Source: Takakia lepidozioides
Lineage: Eukaryota; Streptophyta; Takakiopsida; Takakiales; Takakiaceae
Direction of reading: 5' to 3'
Assembly (NCBI GenBank): GCA_030704615.1
Contig: CM060731.1
Coordinates: forward strand, 74,008,756-74,072,755
Length of the DNA: 64,000 nucleotides
Under the pieces are notes generated by a model that ran no database searches, was not told where the DNA came from, and was given only the letters and a program-made list of their open reading frames with translations. The position numbers were made by a program, and so were the translations under genes. Numbering within the stretch: the first letter of the stretch is position 1; every line of letters starts with the position of its first letter. Positions 17,466 through 28,227 of the stretch are shown one piece after another.

Positions 17466-18824
17466 ATGCAGTCCATGACAGTATGTCAGGGGAGCTTGGC
17501 CTCCAAGGTTGCTATTTTGCACGATGCAAGGTTTGTGTCTTCACAAGCCAGCAACCTGTCGGTGTCATTGTATGCTCAGGCAGGTTGTGGGCGCTTTCAG
17601 AGGGGCCGAGTTACATGTTTGTACGCCGACGAATTCCCAGTGGTAGATGAGAAGGTGAAATCACTGCAACCTTCGGAGTTGAATCTGCCTGTGCAATCTT
17701 TGGATATGCTGAGTGCCAAGGAGATTTCTGTGGATAAAGATGGAAACGAAGCTTTAGCTTCGACAGTTCAGACCTTTGAAGATGTTAGCCCTGCCGAGGC
17801 AAAGGAGGCTTTAAAAGCAGCTAAGGAAAAATTTGGGCGAACGACGGTTTCAAAGGCTTTGCAGGCCTCAAAGAAGAGGTTCGGGAAGGACGGTGTTGGA
17901 AAGCTTGCTTTGTATGGAGGGATAGCGACCTTAGGCCTGGTTCTCTCTGGCGCTGTTTTGACTTCTTTGGAGGTTCTCCCACTGGTTCCCGAGGCTATGC
18001 AGACAGTTGGAGTGGCCTACTCTGTTCTTGTCGCCAGTCGCATGTTGCAAGGAAAGCCTGTGAGTTTGACCCCAGAATCACCACTGAAGGCTGTCATTGA
18101 GCTGGTGGACAGTGGCAAACCGAACAAGGTTCAACGGACCAGCCTTGTGCTGCCTCAGGACTTGGACGAGGGGGTTGTGGCGGCTATGGAGAAACTGGCG
18201 AAGGAGCGGGATGCCGCTGTTAATCAGATGGAGGAGATGAGGAGGACAACAGCAGAGTATGCACGCGTAGTGGCAGAGAAGGAGGCCCTGGAAGCTGTAG
18301 CCCTGCAGCTTGCGGAAGAGCGGGATGTCGCCATGACCGAAGTGACAGCACTGAAGTCCGCCGTGGAGATGATGACCGACAGGATGAAGTCAATAGAGCA
18401 GATGCTGGAGAGGGAGGTAGGGCAGCTCAAATACCAAAACGAGGCCCTTGAGACGGTGGCCTTGCAGCTGGCCAAAGAAAGGGACTCTGCCATGGAGGAG
18501 ATAGTAAACCTGCAGCAGGTGGTGGCATCAAAGGCCCGGTCAGACAATGAAAAGCAGGCACTCGAGGAGGTGGCTGTTCAACTGGCACAGGAAAGAGACA
18601 CGGCCCTCTCGGAGCTCGAGAAGCTGAAGCGGGTGCTGGGGAGTATGAGGGCCGCAGGTGCCACAGCAGCAGGGTTAACACCAGAACAGGATCTCCTCAT
18701 TGAGGCTAGGGTTCGGGACATTCGATCTCAGCTCCTTGATGGGCAAAGCCAGAAGGAGGAAGTAGACAAGTTGATTGCCCACCTTGTCGAGGAGTTTGTC
18801 GTACGCCGTCCAATTGGACCTTGA
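17466..18824 (+). CDS. Plastid-type CAAD (CURT1-like) protein with long coiled coil
   Basis: A single-exon 452-residue protein. Residues 1 to about 55 are Ser-, Ala- and Arg-rich with few acids, like a chloroplast transit peptide. An Ala/Lys-rich amphipathic stretch (about 108-140) precedes a CAAD-type domain (about 142-195): two hydrophobic segments, LALYGGIATLGLVLSG and a second ending VGVAYSVLVASRML, separated by LPLVPEAM. This is the layout of CURVATURE THYLAKOID1 proteins and cyanobacterial CAAD domains. Residues 230-420 are a predicted coiled coil built on repeats of (Q/K)LA(K/E/Q)ERD near residues 243, 281, 334 and 372 (spacing 38, 53, 38). CURT1 proteins are short and lack such a tail. 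The likely location is thylakoid or envelope membrane; a scaffolding or curvature role is inference from the fold. The first ATG of the frame was taken as start. Confidence 0.75.
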   Translation: MQSMTVCQGSLASKVAILHDARFVSSQASNLSVSLYAQAGCGRFQRGRVTCLYADEFPVVDEKVKSLQPSELNLPVQSLDMLSAKEISVDKDGNEALASTVQTFEDVSPAEAKEALKAAKEKFGRTTVSKALQASKKRFGKDGVGKLALYGGIATLGLVLSGAVLTSLEVLPLVPEAMQTVGVAYSVLVASRMLQGKPVSLTPESPLKAVIELVDSGKPNKVQRTSLVLPQDLDEGVVAAMEKLAKERDAAVNQMEEMRRTTAEYARVVAEKEALEAVALQLAEERDVAMTEVTALKSAVEMMTDRMKSIEQMLEREVGQLKYQNEALETVALQLAKERDSAMEEIVNLQQVVASKARSDNEKQALEEVAVQLAQERDTALSELEKLKRVLGSMRAAGATAAGLTPEQDLLIEARVRDIRSQLLDGQSQKEEVDKLIAHLVEEFVVRRPIGP

Positions 18825-20464
18825 ATTGCAAGAGAATGCCGGGTGCACATGTTTGCCACTTTTAAACACACTAGCGCACGCACAAATTCCTTTCAGATTG
18901 AAACTGGTCCCAGGTACTTACGGCTCAGAGATTTTCCCACACCTGGACCACACAAAAACCAGTGAGCTTTCTAGAACCTTAAATTGTACAGGTGATCATC
19001 CATACACATTCCAGGGCTATCTCTACAACACGTGCTTCCTAAAGAGTTTGTTTTCTGTTTTCATGTTCAAAGTATACCCATGACGGTGGATCATGTAATC
19101 TAGCAGCGTAGGTCTGGAAACCCAATTTCCCATTCCCCTGTTTACTCATTATGTCCAAGATTCAGATCTCTATAAATGCTGGGCTGCCAAGGGGGCGTCG
19201 AGTATTCCATTTGCAGGGATGGAGGAAGTCGGGAATTGAATTCCTCAGTGGAGAAGTGAGCCTTGACGGCTCCGCCCTTGTCTGGCGGGTGTGCCCGAGT
19301 GTGATGTGCAAAATTGTGTAAGTTTATTTTTGAGTACCTCCTCCAAGAAGCTATAAGAAGATGAAACCTCTCTCTACTTTTCTCTGATGACCTGAATGAA
19401 AGGCCTTTTTGAATCTTGAACATTGTTTGTCTGCCATGTTTGGATCCTCCCCTCATCTCTCATGTTTAATGCAAAGCTCTGCTGCATCAATCCATAGATC
19501 CTTTGATCAAGCTCTACCTCTCCTGGCTGCACTTCCAAAGAGTGAAATGTGAATCCAAGTGGCGGGGTCTCGTCCTTTCAATGGATCATCACCGTGTTAC
19601 TGGCCCCCACCTCTGAGATTGTTGAAGCTTTTCTCAGCAATCCAGCGATCTACTGGGGACGTGATAATAGAGAGGGCCGGCGTGGGCTCAGCGACACAGC
19701 CGCCGACACACCCACATAGTCCAACGTATTATACCAGGTATTTTAAATACGTATACATAAATGGTATTTACTCTGTATTATACTAAAACATAAATAAGAA
19801 TACATTGAGTATGTGTACGGGTAAGTAGTTACTGAATGTCGTTAGACTTTTACTACTGGGAAAAGTAATAACTTGAGCACGGACCGCGCGTACAATGGAG
19901 CACCAAGTCGCGCAGATACATCACGTGACCGCACGGTGACCGCACGGCAGCTGCTGCTGCACTTTATACCGCGCGTGCGGCAGCTTTAAAGATAGAGCAC
20001 ATGAATGTATGAATGAAATTTATTTCATCCATTCTTCCGTTCATTTATGCGACGTTTGATCCAATAATAATCAGTTTTAAATGAAGAAATAATTTGTGGG
20101 TATTTCTAGCCTGCCACTTTGGGCCTCAGAAAATTAAATTAAAACAAATAAAAATAGAAACCCACAGGATTCACTGTTAAGGATGTATATAGGAAACATG
20201 ACATGATTGTGACGACTAACTTTTAGCAGCTTTATGAGAAATGTGCCCAGGTATGTTACTTACAATCACTCACTTATTATACTCCAGTTTGTACAGGTGC
20301 AAAATTAACCATTTTGTTTAAAAGAAAGAAAAAAGAAAAAGGGACCCTAGAAAAATAACTAAATTAAATTAAATTAAATCATGAGGTATGAAATTATTCA
20401 AAAAACAAAACAAAACAAAACAAAACATGTTGAAAATGAGAAAACAAATGAGAAGAAAGGGAAA
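18825..20464. other. AT-rich spacer, no gene seen
   Basis: Nothing codes convincingly. 19730-19830 is AT-rich with short self-complementary pieces (TAAATACGTATACAT). 19870-19985 is locally GC-rich and repeats ACCGCACGG and GCGCG. 20400-20426 is an (AAAAC)n run just before the SINE. Confidence 0.45.
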
Positions 20465-20468
20465 ATTT

Positions 20469-20731
20469 CAGTAGCTCAGTTGGTTAGTGCACTGAGTGCC
20501 ACCCAGATGATTCTGGGGTCAAATCCTGCTACTTGACGAGTGTGGTATACTCTCCCTGGGCGGTATCCCATTTCGGAGCCTTCACGGCACGGTTACTGTG
20601 AAAGAGGTTATTCCTCTCACTATCAAGGGGCCTGATTTGTAAGCTGTCGCGCCCCTTGAAATTCCAAATCTGCCACGTGAAGGGCCAGGTGTTTCCCTTT
20701 TGTTTTCAAAAAACAAAAACAAAAAAAAAGC
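20469..20731 (+). mobile_element. tRNA-derived SINE, copy 1
   Basis: The head has a canonical Pol III A box (TAGCTCAGTTGG, 20472-20483) and B box (GGTCAAATCC, 20517-20526) about 34 bases apart. AGTAGC before and GCTACT after can still pair like an acceptor stem. The body (about 150 bases) ends in GTGTTTCCCTTTTG and an A-rich tail (AAAAACAAAAAC). The same unit recurs at 49465-49705 and its 3' end at 51588-51650. It is a transposon, not a working tRNA: the T stem is mismatched. Confidence 0.85.
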
Positions 20732-22384
20732 AGGATTTATTATGTGGGCAGGACGAAATCTGAGGGGGGGGCAGGTTTTAAATAACGGGGTCAGGGCAGT
20801 CCCTGCGCGCCAGGCTCATTTAAGATCGTCACCTTTCCTCACTCGTCTTCCTACATCTGGTTCGAACGTCTTGAGAGCTCGACGCTGCTACTATTCTTAG
20901 ATTGTTGTCATATGCTCGAGTTTAAGGGCTTGTTGTCGAAACTGTTGACATGCCATGTCTTTCTCTTCAAGCAACTGATGCTGAGTGACGTCCGGGTATA
21001 TCTTTGATGGTCGATGTCTGTCTGTCTGTCTCTCCCTTCACTTTCCGAGGTCTATTCGGCTTTCCCCCACAGCCGTGTCACTTTGTTGTCTCTGTAGAAT
21101 CCCTCCATACTTACACTGAAGCTGGAAGCTTATCCATCTTGAAAAAAAACATACAGTACATGCTCTAATATATGTGCTAGAATCTGCTCAGCTGTCCTGC
21201 GTATCGTCTTATCCTCTTCGTTTTCAGTCTTGGAAGTCTCGATTTCGTCACGTTGCCTGCAACTGGAACCACCCGAGATTTTCCAACGATGGTTGCGGAC
21301 CGTCAGTGAGCTGCAGGCGCATCACATGTGACTTTCTTCAGACCAACTGGTAAGACCTCTCCCCTTCTGGGTGGTTCAGTCTGTCAACACACCATGTGCA
21401 CACAAAGTTCAGCTCTTTTCGATCTGGACAGTCTTCTTACAAGCAGTATATGTCTTCTTTGTACCTCCGGCCCATGCAGTCCAGTTTGTTTCCGCTCCAG
21501 CACGAGCTCTCGTCAGTGGTTTTTGAGGTCTCGAAGAATGCTCCTCTTTCACTTCTAGCCGGTATGTTTTGTTTGCCATCCACCTCTACAATGGCTGTTG
21601 GTGCATCTACTCATCTCAGCCTATAAGAAGACTGTCAGTCGGAGTGGTGCTTGTTGCCCCATCGAGAATGCCGTCAAGCTTATCTCTACAATCCCTCGAA
21701 AGTCTTACCCTGTTTTCTAACCAAATGCAAACTTGTAGAAATACAGGAAGCCAACTTGCTGCTGGGTTCGTGATTTGGACCAAATCGCCAACCCAATAAT
21801 GCAAGGTGTGGACAGAGAAAAACTTTGCGTGTGCATTCGCGTATTAGTCAAGGTACAACAGTACTCGAATCTGATATATGTCCCGAAACGCCCACCACAA
21901 CCCCTAGAGTCACGTGATCAAAATGACTTCACCTCGCAGTAAGTGAACGATATCTCCAGTTAGTTTCTAGTAGATGGTTGCAGCCCTGATTCTCCCTCCA
22001 CCTGCCCTTTAATCTCACTACGTAGGACGTTGCTCTTTGTGCAGTCTCATTGGATATCTGGCAGCTGGATTCCATCGTTATCTGTCTCTAGTTCTTCGGT
22101 ATTTACAGTGATGCATATTTGTTACATAGATTTTTGGCCATGTTGATGCGCGAATGAAGAATCTGCAATGAGAAGACTGGCTATGTAACCATACATATTT
22201 TTTGAAGAACAACCTTAAATTGCAATGTCAAAATATTCTCTCTGTGTGCAGGTATATGGACGAGACAATATTTTACCGGACAGAGCCAGATCAACTGTGA
22301 CAACACGTTGAGTGAGGGGGTTCTGGCCACTTTTGCGATACTCCCGGTCTGGAGACGGAGTTCGCCTCTACCGCTACCGCTACG
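20732..22384. other. Spacer upstream of the copper radical oxidase
   Basis: No coding region recognised. 21330-21800 has overlapping short frames in three phases but no family match. Expected content is the promoter and 5' leader of the gene starting at 22385. Confidence 0.45.
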
Positions 22385-25300
22385 ATGCCAGCGTTGAAGG
22401 TCCATGCATTGGGAGTTCGCCTGTGTAGCTTCCTCTCCATCATCGTACTCCTTCAAACACATGCCACGCTTGGACTGCCTGGGTCCTGGGAGGTTAGTTT
22501 CTAAAAGTTTCGTGTGGAGCCAAGTGCTGGCCAAGGAACTTAGTTGTATATCGCCTTTTTAGATTGGTAGGGCAATGCAATCACGGGAAGTAAATTTGAC
22601 TTAGGATGTCCAACTGGCTTGAATAAAAGCTACAAATGTAAAATCAACCTTCCACAATCAGTGTCGAGTGCTGGAGAGGTCTTTTGGCAAAGCATGGGTC
22701 TACATGCTCTACAAGATCAGAGGACACAGCTGTCTGTTTCAAGTTACCATGGATCTCATCACAAAAGGAAAACTTGCCCAGGGATATGATTTGCTGAAGA
22801 CTTCCTTGTGTATCTGCAGCTCCTGTCAGAGAGTGTGGGAATCGCATCAATGCACACAGCTGTCACTCACACAGGCACCGTGATGTTCCTTGATAGAACG
22901 AATGTGGGGCCATCCAAAATCAGCTTGGCTGATGGCAGGTGCCGCAACGATGCTAAGGATGCTGTAAGCCATATTTTTCAACTCAAGGCTTTCTCTTGGC
23001 ATTTTAAGGAGTTGATGGACCGTTTTTTACTTGAAGTTATTCATTCCGAATACAGTCCTCGACAATAACGAGACTCAAATAGAACAAGCATTTCATCACG
23101 ACAGTGACTAACTGGTCAAGCCCTCATTGAAAGCCCGTATCCATCCTTTAGAGGTCACTTGCATTTTTTCCTACGGACCATGCTGGTAGGGGAGCTTTAA
23201 AGGTGTGAACCCACCTCAACCCTGCTCTGTTCATAACTGGGGAAGGACTGGCATTCTTACTCCTGGTATGAACGTATGAACCAGCAGATGAAACGATTCG
23301 GAACTTCCTCGCCTGCAGTTACTAGTATCTCATTGTTTAGCACTCTTCTGACAAGAGACTTTGAGGTCACCTTTGGCATTCCGCATCTATCAGGCTGACG
23401 ATTTGCTGGAAATTTCCTGGACCCAAGCAAAGAGGTAGAGAACAGCTTCCTGAGGTATCCAGATGACTGATTGATTAAAGGGCTACTTTCAGTTCAATTT
23501 GAGATAAATTTTCTCCCTGTTGTATCAGACATCTAACATTTGGGATAGAGTCCTAAGGCCACATCTGCCCCATCCAATCACTGCAGGTATCAACACACGA
23601 TTGCTCAGCGCACTCTGTGGAGTTCACACCAGGGCCGAATTCAGTGCGACCCCTTACGATCCTAACAGATACATGGTGCAGCTCAGGCCAGTTCCGGGCA
23701 GATGGGACTCTGGTTCAAACTGGGGGTGATCAGGACGGGGCCCAAAAAATCCGCTATTTCAAACCCTGTGCTCCAGGAGGCACCTGCGACTGGGTGGAGG
23801 ACGAGGCAAACAATCTGCAAGTACGACGTTGGTACGCCTCAAACTTGCTGCTTCCTGATGGCTCTATGCTCGTGTTGGGGGGTCAGAACGCCTTCACGTA
23901 CGAGTTTGTCCCTCCAAAAGCTGCGGGACAGGTTAGACTACCTTTTCTGCAGTCTACCAAATTTAGGCCCGGAGATGAGGACAACTTGTACCCCTTTCTG
24001 CATCTACTGCCCGATGGAAGTGTGTTCATCTTTGCCAGAAGGGATTCCATCATCTTCGACGTGGCTACAGGTACCTAATCAGAGAGTCCCAGTCAGTTTC
24101 CCGTTTTTTTCACACTGAGATTGTGAAGGAGAGTTCGGGAGGAAAACGCTCACGTGTGTTTCTCCTCTTTGATATTTGTATCAGGATTTGTACAGTATCT
24201 ATAATCCACATCGCGGCCACACATTCTTCTCAGACTTACATAGTTCATCTTCCCCAGCTGTGAGAGGGCACCATGATATTCAAATAACACTCCCGGGTTA
24301 CAGTTTCCTATGAACAGTAAGTTGAGGAGTATCTCAGCTCCTTACAATCACACTGACACCGTTAATCATACTACAGCTTCATACTGGACTAAAAATCCAT
24401 CCCCTGCCTGCTGGCAACGTAGTAACACCTTGACTCCTGCTTAAGTATACCCTCTGAGTTCAATCTCACTCAAACTCTCTTCTTCACGGCTCTACTGACC
24501 ACAAACACCCCGCCTTGCAGGCAATGTTTTGCGGCAGCTACCCTCCATACCAGGAGAAGCTCGGAACTACCCAGCACAGGGGTCATCAGCAATGCTTCCT
24601 CTGGACAGCGCCAACGGCTACAGCAAGGTCACAGTGGTGGTCTGCGGGGGCGGCGACGAGAACGCCTACGAAGATCCCAAAGCACAGCTCCCAGCCTCCA
24701 GCACCTGCGGCTCCATCGACCCCACCTCGGCCGCCCCGCAGTGGACCATGAGGACCATGCCCCTGCGCAGAGTGATGGGCGACCTCGTGCTGCTGCCCGA
24801 CGGCCGCCTCCTGCTCATCAACGGTGCGCAGAACGGGGCGGCCGGGTGGGGCGGGGCCTCCAACCCGGCGCTCAACCCGGTGGTCTTCGACCCGGCGGAC
24901 GGCAGCTTCACCCTGCAGACGCCGACCACCGTGCCGCGCGTCTACCACTCCACGGCCGCGCTGCTGCCCGACGGCCGCGTTATCGTCGCCGGAAGTAACA
25001 CGCACGAGTTCTACACGTTCTCCGGGCCCTTCCCGACCGAACTTCGCGTCGAGGCTTTCCGGCCCGATTACCTGTCCCCGGCCTCCGACTCCCAACGCCC
25101 CGTCGTCCACGCTGCCCCTGCCGAGGTCCGTCCACATCCATCCATCCATCTAAGCATCAATCCGTCATCCATCTATTTTGCAACCCTTGCAACGCCCCCA
25201 ATTCGTCTTCTAACTGTGGGTTGACCGGTTCTGCAGGTTGGCTACGGACAACGTTTCACCGTAACCGTCACAGTGCCAGCACCGCAAGGCGGTTTCCAGC

Positions 25301-25518
25301 TCCGACTTGCCAGCGCCCCATACGTGACCCACTCGTTCTCGCAGGGGCAGCGCCAGCTCCTGCTCCCCATTTTTGGCGTGCAAATTACAGGCCAGAACTT
25401 GTACACCATCTCCAGTCAGGGTCCTCCCGGACCTAACCTTGCTCCGGCCGCGTATTACATGTTGTTCCCAGTGCAGAACGGGATTCCAGGACCTGCTACG
25501 TGGGTACATGTTGCATAA
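22385..25518 (+). CDS. Glyoxal oxidase / galactose oxidase-like copper radical oxidase, 5 exons
   Basis: A secreted copper radical oxidase that oxidises aldehydes or primary alcohols to give H2O2, likely in the cell wall. Exons: 22385-22492 (signal peptide, then LPGSWE), 22820-22963, 23587-24070, 24521-25125, 25237-25518. All intron phases agree, so the gene looks complete. Family landmarks: IASMHTAVTHTGTVMFLDRTN near the N-terminus; DTWCSSGQF with the Cys that cross-links to the radical Tyr; FTYEFVPP with that Tyr; VYHSTAALLPDGRV with the axial Tyr and copper His; and THSFSQGQRQ with the second copper His in the C-terminal domain, which ends in PPGPNLAPAAYYMLFPVQ. Plant members act in pollen, cuticle and wall biology. 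Substrate is not readable from sequence. Exon 4 is far richer in GC than its neighbours. Confidence 0.92.
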
Positions 25519-26276
25519 TCTATTTCATCTCCCGCCAACGGAGAACCCTCGCACCATCCCTCATTTTTGCATCATTAATTTGTCAATGGTTAGCACTCGT
25601 TTATCATACTTACCGCTTGTTTCCATCGGTCTATTTGTATGGGAATGGCTCTTCCCCAAGGAGTTCTCATGTTTGAGATCATGTCACATTCTTGAAAACA
25701 TGTTTCCCTGCCTAAAGAACTGCTGGGAAATTTCCGCTCTAAAAGGGCACCTCATGGATCCCATGAGAAACTTGCTAGGAAATTGTACTGAAAATACAAT
25801 CAAAAGTTCCCAATAGTTCTTTATGTGACAGAAACTGTATCCTATAATGTTTGCAAATTTATATTATACGGATGTGTTGTATAAAGTATGCCTATGGCGG
25901 AGTTCTTTGGGTCACACATGCCTCTAGGTGAAATGGCCATGCGCTCCTGTGTAATGTTGTGCAACCTATGCCTGGACGAAAGAAATGGCACATTTTCTTC
26001 TCATCCGACAAGTAGTTCATAATATAGAAACAAGCTGCTAGTCGGGTATGGCTCTTCTTTATGAATAGTGAATCTACTTTCATCCATCATAAACTTGACA
26101 ATGCATCCATTGTTTAGGGCACAAAGCCTCTTTACAAATGTTGGAGATTTGGGCAACGGTTAAGGTTGTTAGAAGGTCCAATCAGAATAGTAATTTTTCA
26201 GATGAAATGACACCATAAGTTACATTGGCTCCGACATGAACTTTTAGATGGTAGAACTTGTCTGGGAGGGATGAAA
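25519..26276. other. Spacer downstream of the oxidase gene
   Basis: AT-rich; it contains the oxidase 3' UTR and nothing else recognisable. Confidence 0.5.
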
Positions 26277-26731
26277 GTCTACTGATTTAGCCATATCTAA
26301 TCATTTTTTTCCCCATATAGCCTATGACCAGATTTGAACTGGAGACCTCTCCCTTGTTGTCTCTCCCGTGAAGGCTCCAACCATTCTCCCTGGAATGCCC
26401 ACTTTGCTATTTTTCCCGAATTTCCAACGGCCCAACGTCATCTAAGTAAGTTTATTTTTCCGAAGAGCCTACGACCAAATTTGAACCGGAGACCTTTCCC
26501 TTGATATCTCTTCCCTCGAGGCTCCAACCATTGTCCCGGAATGCCCACTTTGCCATTTTTGCTATTTTTTGTGAATTTCCAACTTGTCCAAAAATCATGA
26601 GACCAACCCGGTGCACCCCTCCTCATTGAGGGCTTTCCAACGGTACCAAGCACCAGCGCCGGGCCTCACGGTTTGGGAGATCTCAACGACGCTACAAACA
26701 AACAAACAAAACAAAACAAAACAAACATCTC
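26277..26731 (-). mobile_element. Dimeric tRNA-like SINE, copy 1 (minus)
   Basis: Read on the minus strand, the unit has a 5' GTTTTGTTTTG run, a leader with GTTGGAAAGCCCTC and GGGGTGCACC, and then two tRNA-like monomers of about 70 nt. Each monomer has a box like ATGGTTGGAGCC followed by a B box like GGTTCAAAT (complements at 26474-26489 and about 26328-26342). The same order of parts is found on the plus strand at 48296-48760, which shows it is one mobile unit rather than chance. Confidence 0.65.
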
Positions 26732-27385
26732 GCTTCATGTATTGATCTTTATTTCTTAAATGGTTAAAGTCCAAGGTACCAAAGGAGCAATATATCTTGT
26801 GGGCCATGATGGGCCCACTTGTTTTACCCCTAAATTGCTATAGGTAGATGTCCTCTAATGAAAATTGCTCCAGAAAAGATGGGCCACATTAAGCGCTTTC
26901 CAATGGTATTTTTGGTTTTTTTTGTTACCATTTCAGGTAGAAAAGATATTAATGAGATATGAATGAGTCATGATAGGAACAAGGTGCGCCACATGCTCAC
27001 ATTGACATCCTCTACTTCTATCCAGTTTTGATAGCAGATAAAGTCAGAATCTCATTTAACTTTCAACTAAGAAAAGCGGTCTAATCTTAAGAGCTCCCCT
27101 TAATTAGAGTGAGACTATAAAGTAACTACTTTCCGGTAGTTCATTTCCTTTGTGTACGTGGACATTTCATGCGCCCGGTCCCATTGCATATATCTAGCAC
27201 TCCGAGTTTGACTTGTTCCAAGCGGAAGTAGAGAAGTAATATGAGAGTTGTAAGTTGACCCACTCAGTTGTATATTGGGTCAGCCCACAAATATAGGTTG
27301 TTACAAATCGTAGAACTTCAAACCTCAATGTCGGTGCCAAGAAGTCAAGCTCTTGTGCCAAGAACCAGCACAGTTTTCAGTATAA
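26732..27385. other. AT-rich spacer
   Basis: No gene, repeat or RNA recognised. Confidence 0.4.
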
Positions 27386-27388
27386 TAA

Positions 27389-27849
27389 GGGCCCTACCAC
27401 ACTAGGGGCACACCGACGGCACGTGGACGTTGCACGCTAGGGATTGTTGGATAATATAGGTCCATGTCACGAAGCGGCAATGAATCTGTTATAGTGTACA
27501 AGCCCAACGGCCAAAAAAATCGCAACTACCTTGTCTTTGGTTCTAAAAATAACTAGTTCCTAGAAACGTTTGGGGGAGAATCGTGTCAGGACAAAGTGTC
27601 CTCCTGAAATTGTGGATTTCCGGGGACACCGCGTGGAAATCCGTATTTTTCCTAAAATTGTGGATTTCCGGGGACACTGCGTGGAAATCCGTATTTTTAG
27701 GGAATGTGACATGTAGGCGCCAAGTCGGAGCCATGTAAACGCCTCTTCGTGTGGTAGGTAGGTAGAGCGGCACACTGCCCTCCCTTAAACCAATAGAGGG
27801 TCCGAAATTGAGTGCAGCTACCCCTCTTGCCGCTAGTGTGGTACGGCCC
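27389..27849. mobile_element. PIF/Harbinger-type MITE, 461 bp
   Basis: Terminal inverted repeats of about 22 bp (start GGGCCCTACCACACTAGGGG; the reverse complement of the end differs at two positions) are flanked by the 3-bp duplication TAA at 27386-27388 and 27850-27852. A TAA duplication and GGG-starting ends are the mark of PIF/Harbinger elements. No transposase is encoded, so it is non-autonomous. Inside, a 48-bp unit with TTGTGGATTTCCGGGGACAC is tandemly duplicated (27610 and 27658). Confidence 0.82.
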
Positions 27850-27852
27850 TAA

Positions 27853-28227
27853 GATTTTCCTTAATACCCGGGCCTGCCCAATAAGTTCAGCTGACTGAAT
27901 GGGTGCGACGGATGCCTCTGTTAGAAACCCCGTTGTCGTCTTTTTCATCCATTGCAGTCTTGGTTGAACCAGTCAGCCCACGCAGTCTTGTTTGACCAGA
28001 AGGTCGCATATGCATGTGATTTTTGTAAAGCTCTCGTTTTTAAGAAAGACTCATTAGACGTCTGTGCTTGTGTGCGAGATAGAGCATAGAATAAACTTTG
28101 AGAGAGAGCGAGTGGCGCGACAGACAAATGCAGAGGGAGAGAGAGATTCCCGCATTTCGTCAGGCCACAAGATCGGATTGAGACAAGGTGTGCAGGGCGA
28201 GAGGTCGGAGGGAATCTAGTGCGAGAA
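27853..28227. other. Spacer upstream of quinone oxidoreductase
   Basis: No coding signal. 28090-28150 is a GA-rich stretch (GAGAGAGAG) close to the likely transcription start of the gene at 28228. Confidence 0.45.

Noticed and set aside
20469-20535. Looks like a tRNA gene (good A and B boxes, pairing ends)
   Set aside because: The T stem is mismatched, the same unit recurs with a long shared 3' body and a target-site duplication at 49465-49705, so it is a SINE head.
24586-25149. 187-codon minus-strand ORF
   Set aside because: Antisense shadow of the GC-rich exon 4 of the copper radical oxidase; composition is low-complexity Gly/Arg/Val and no motif is present.
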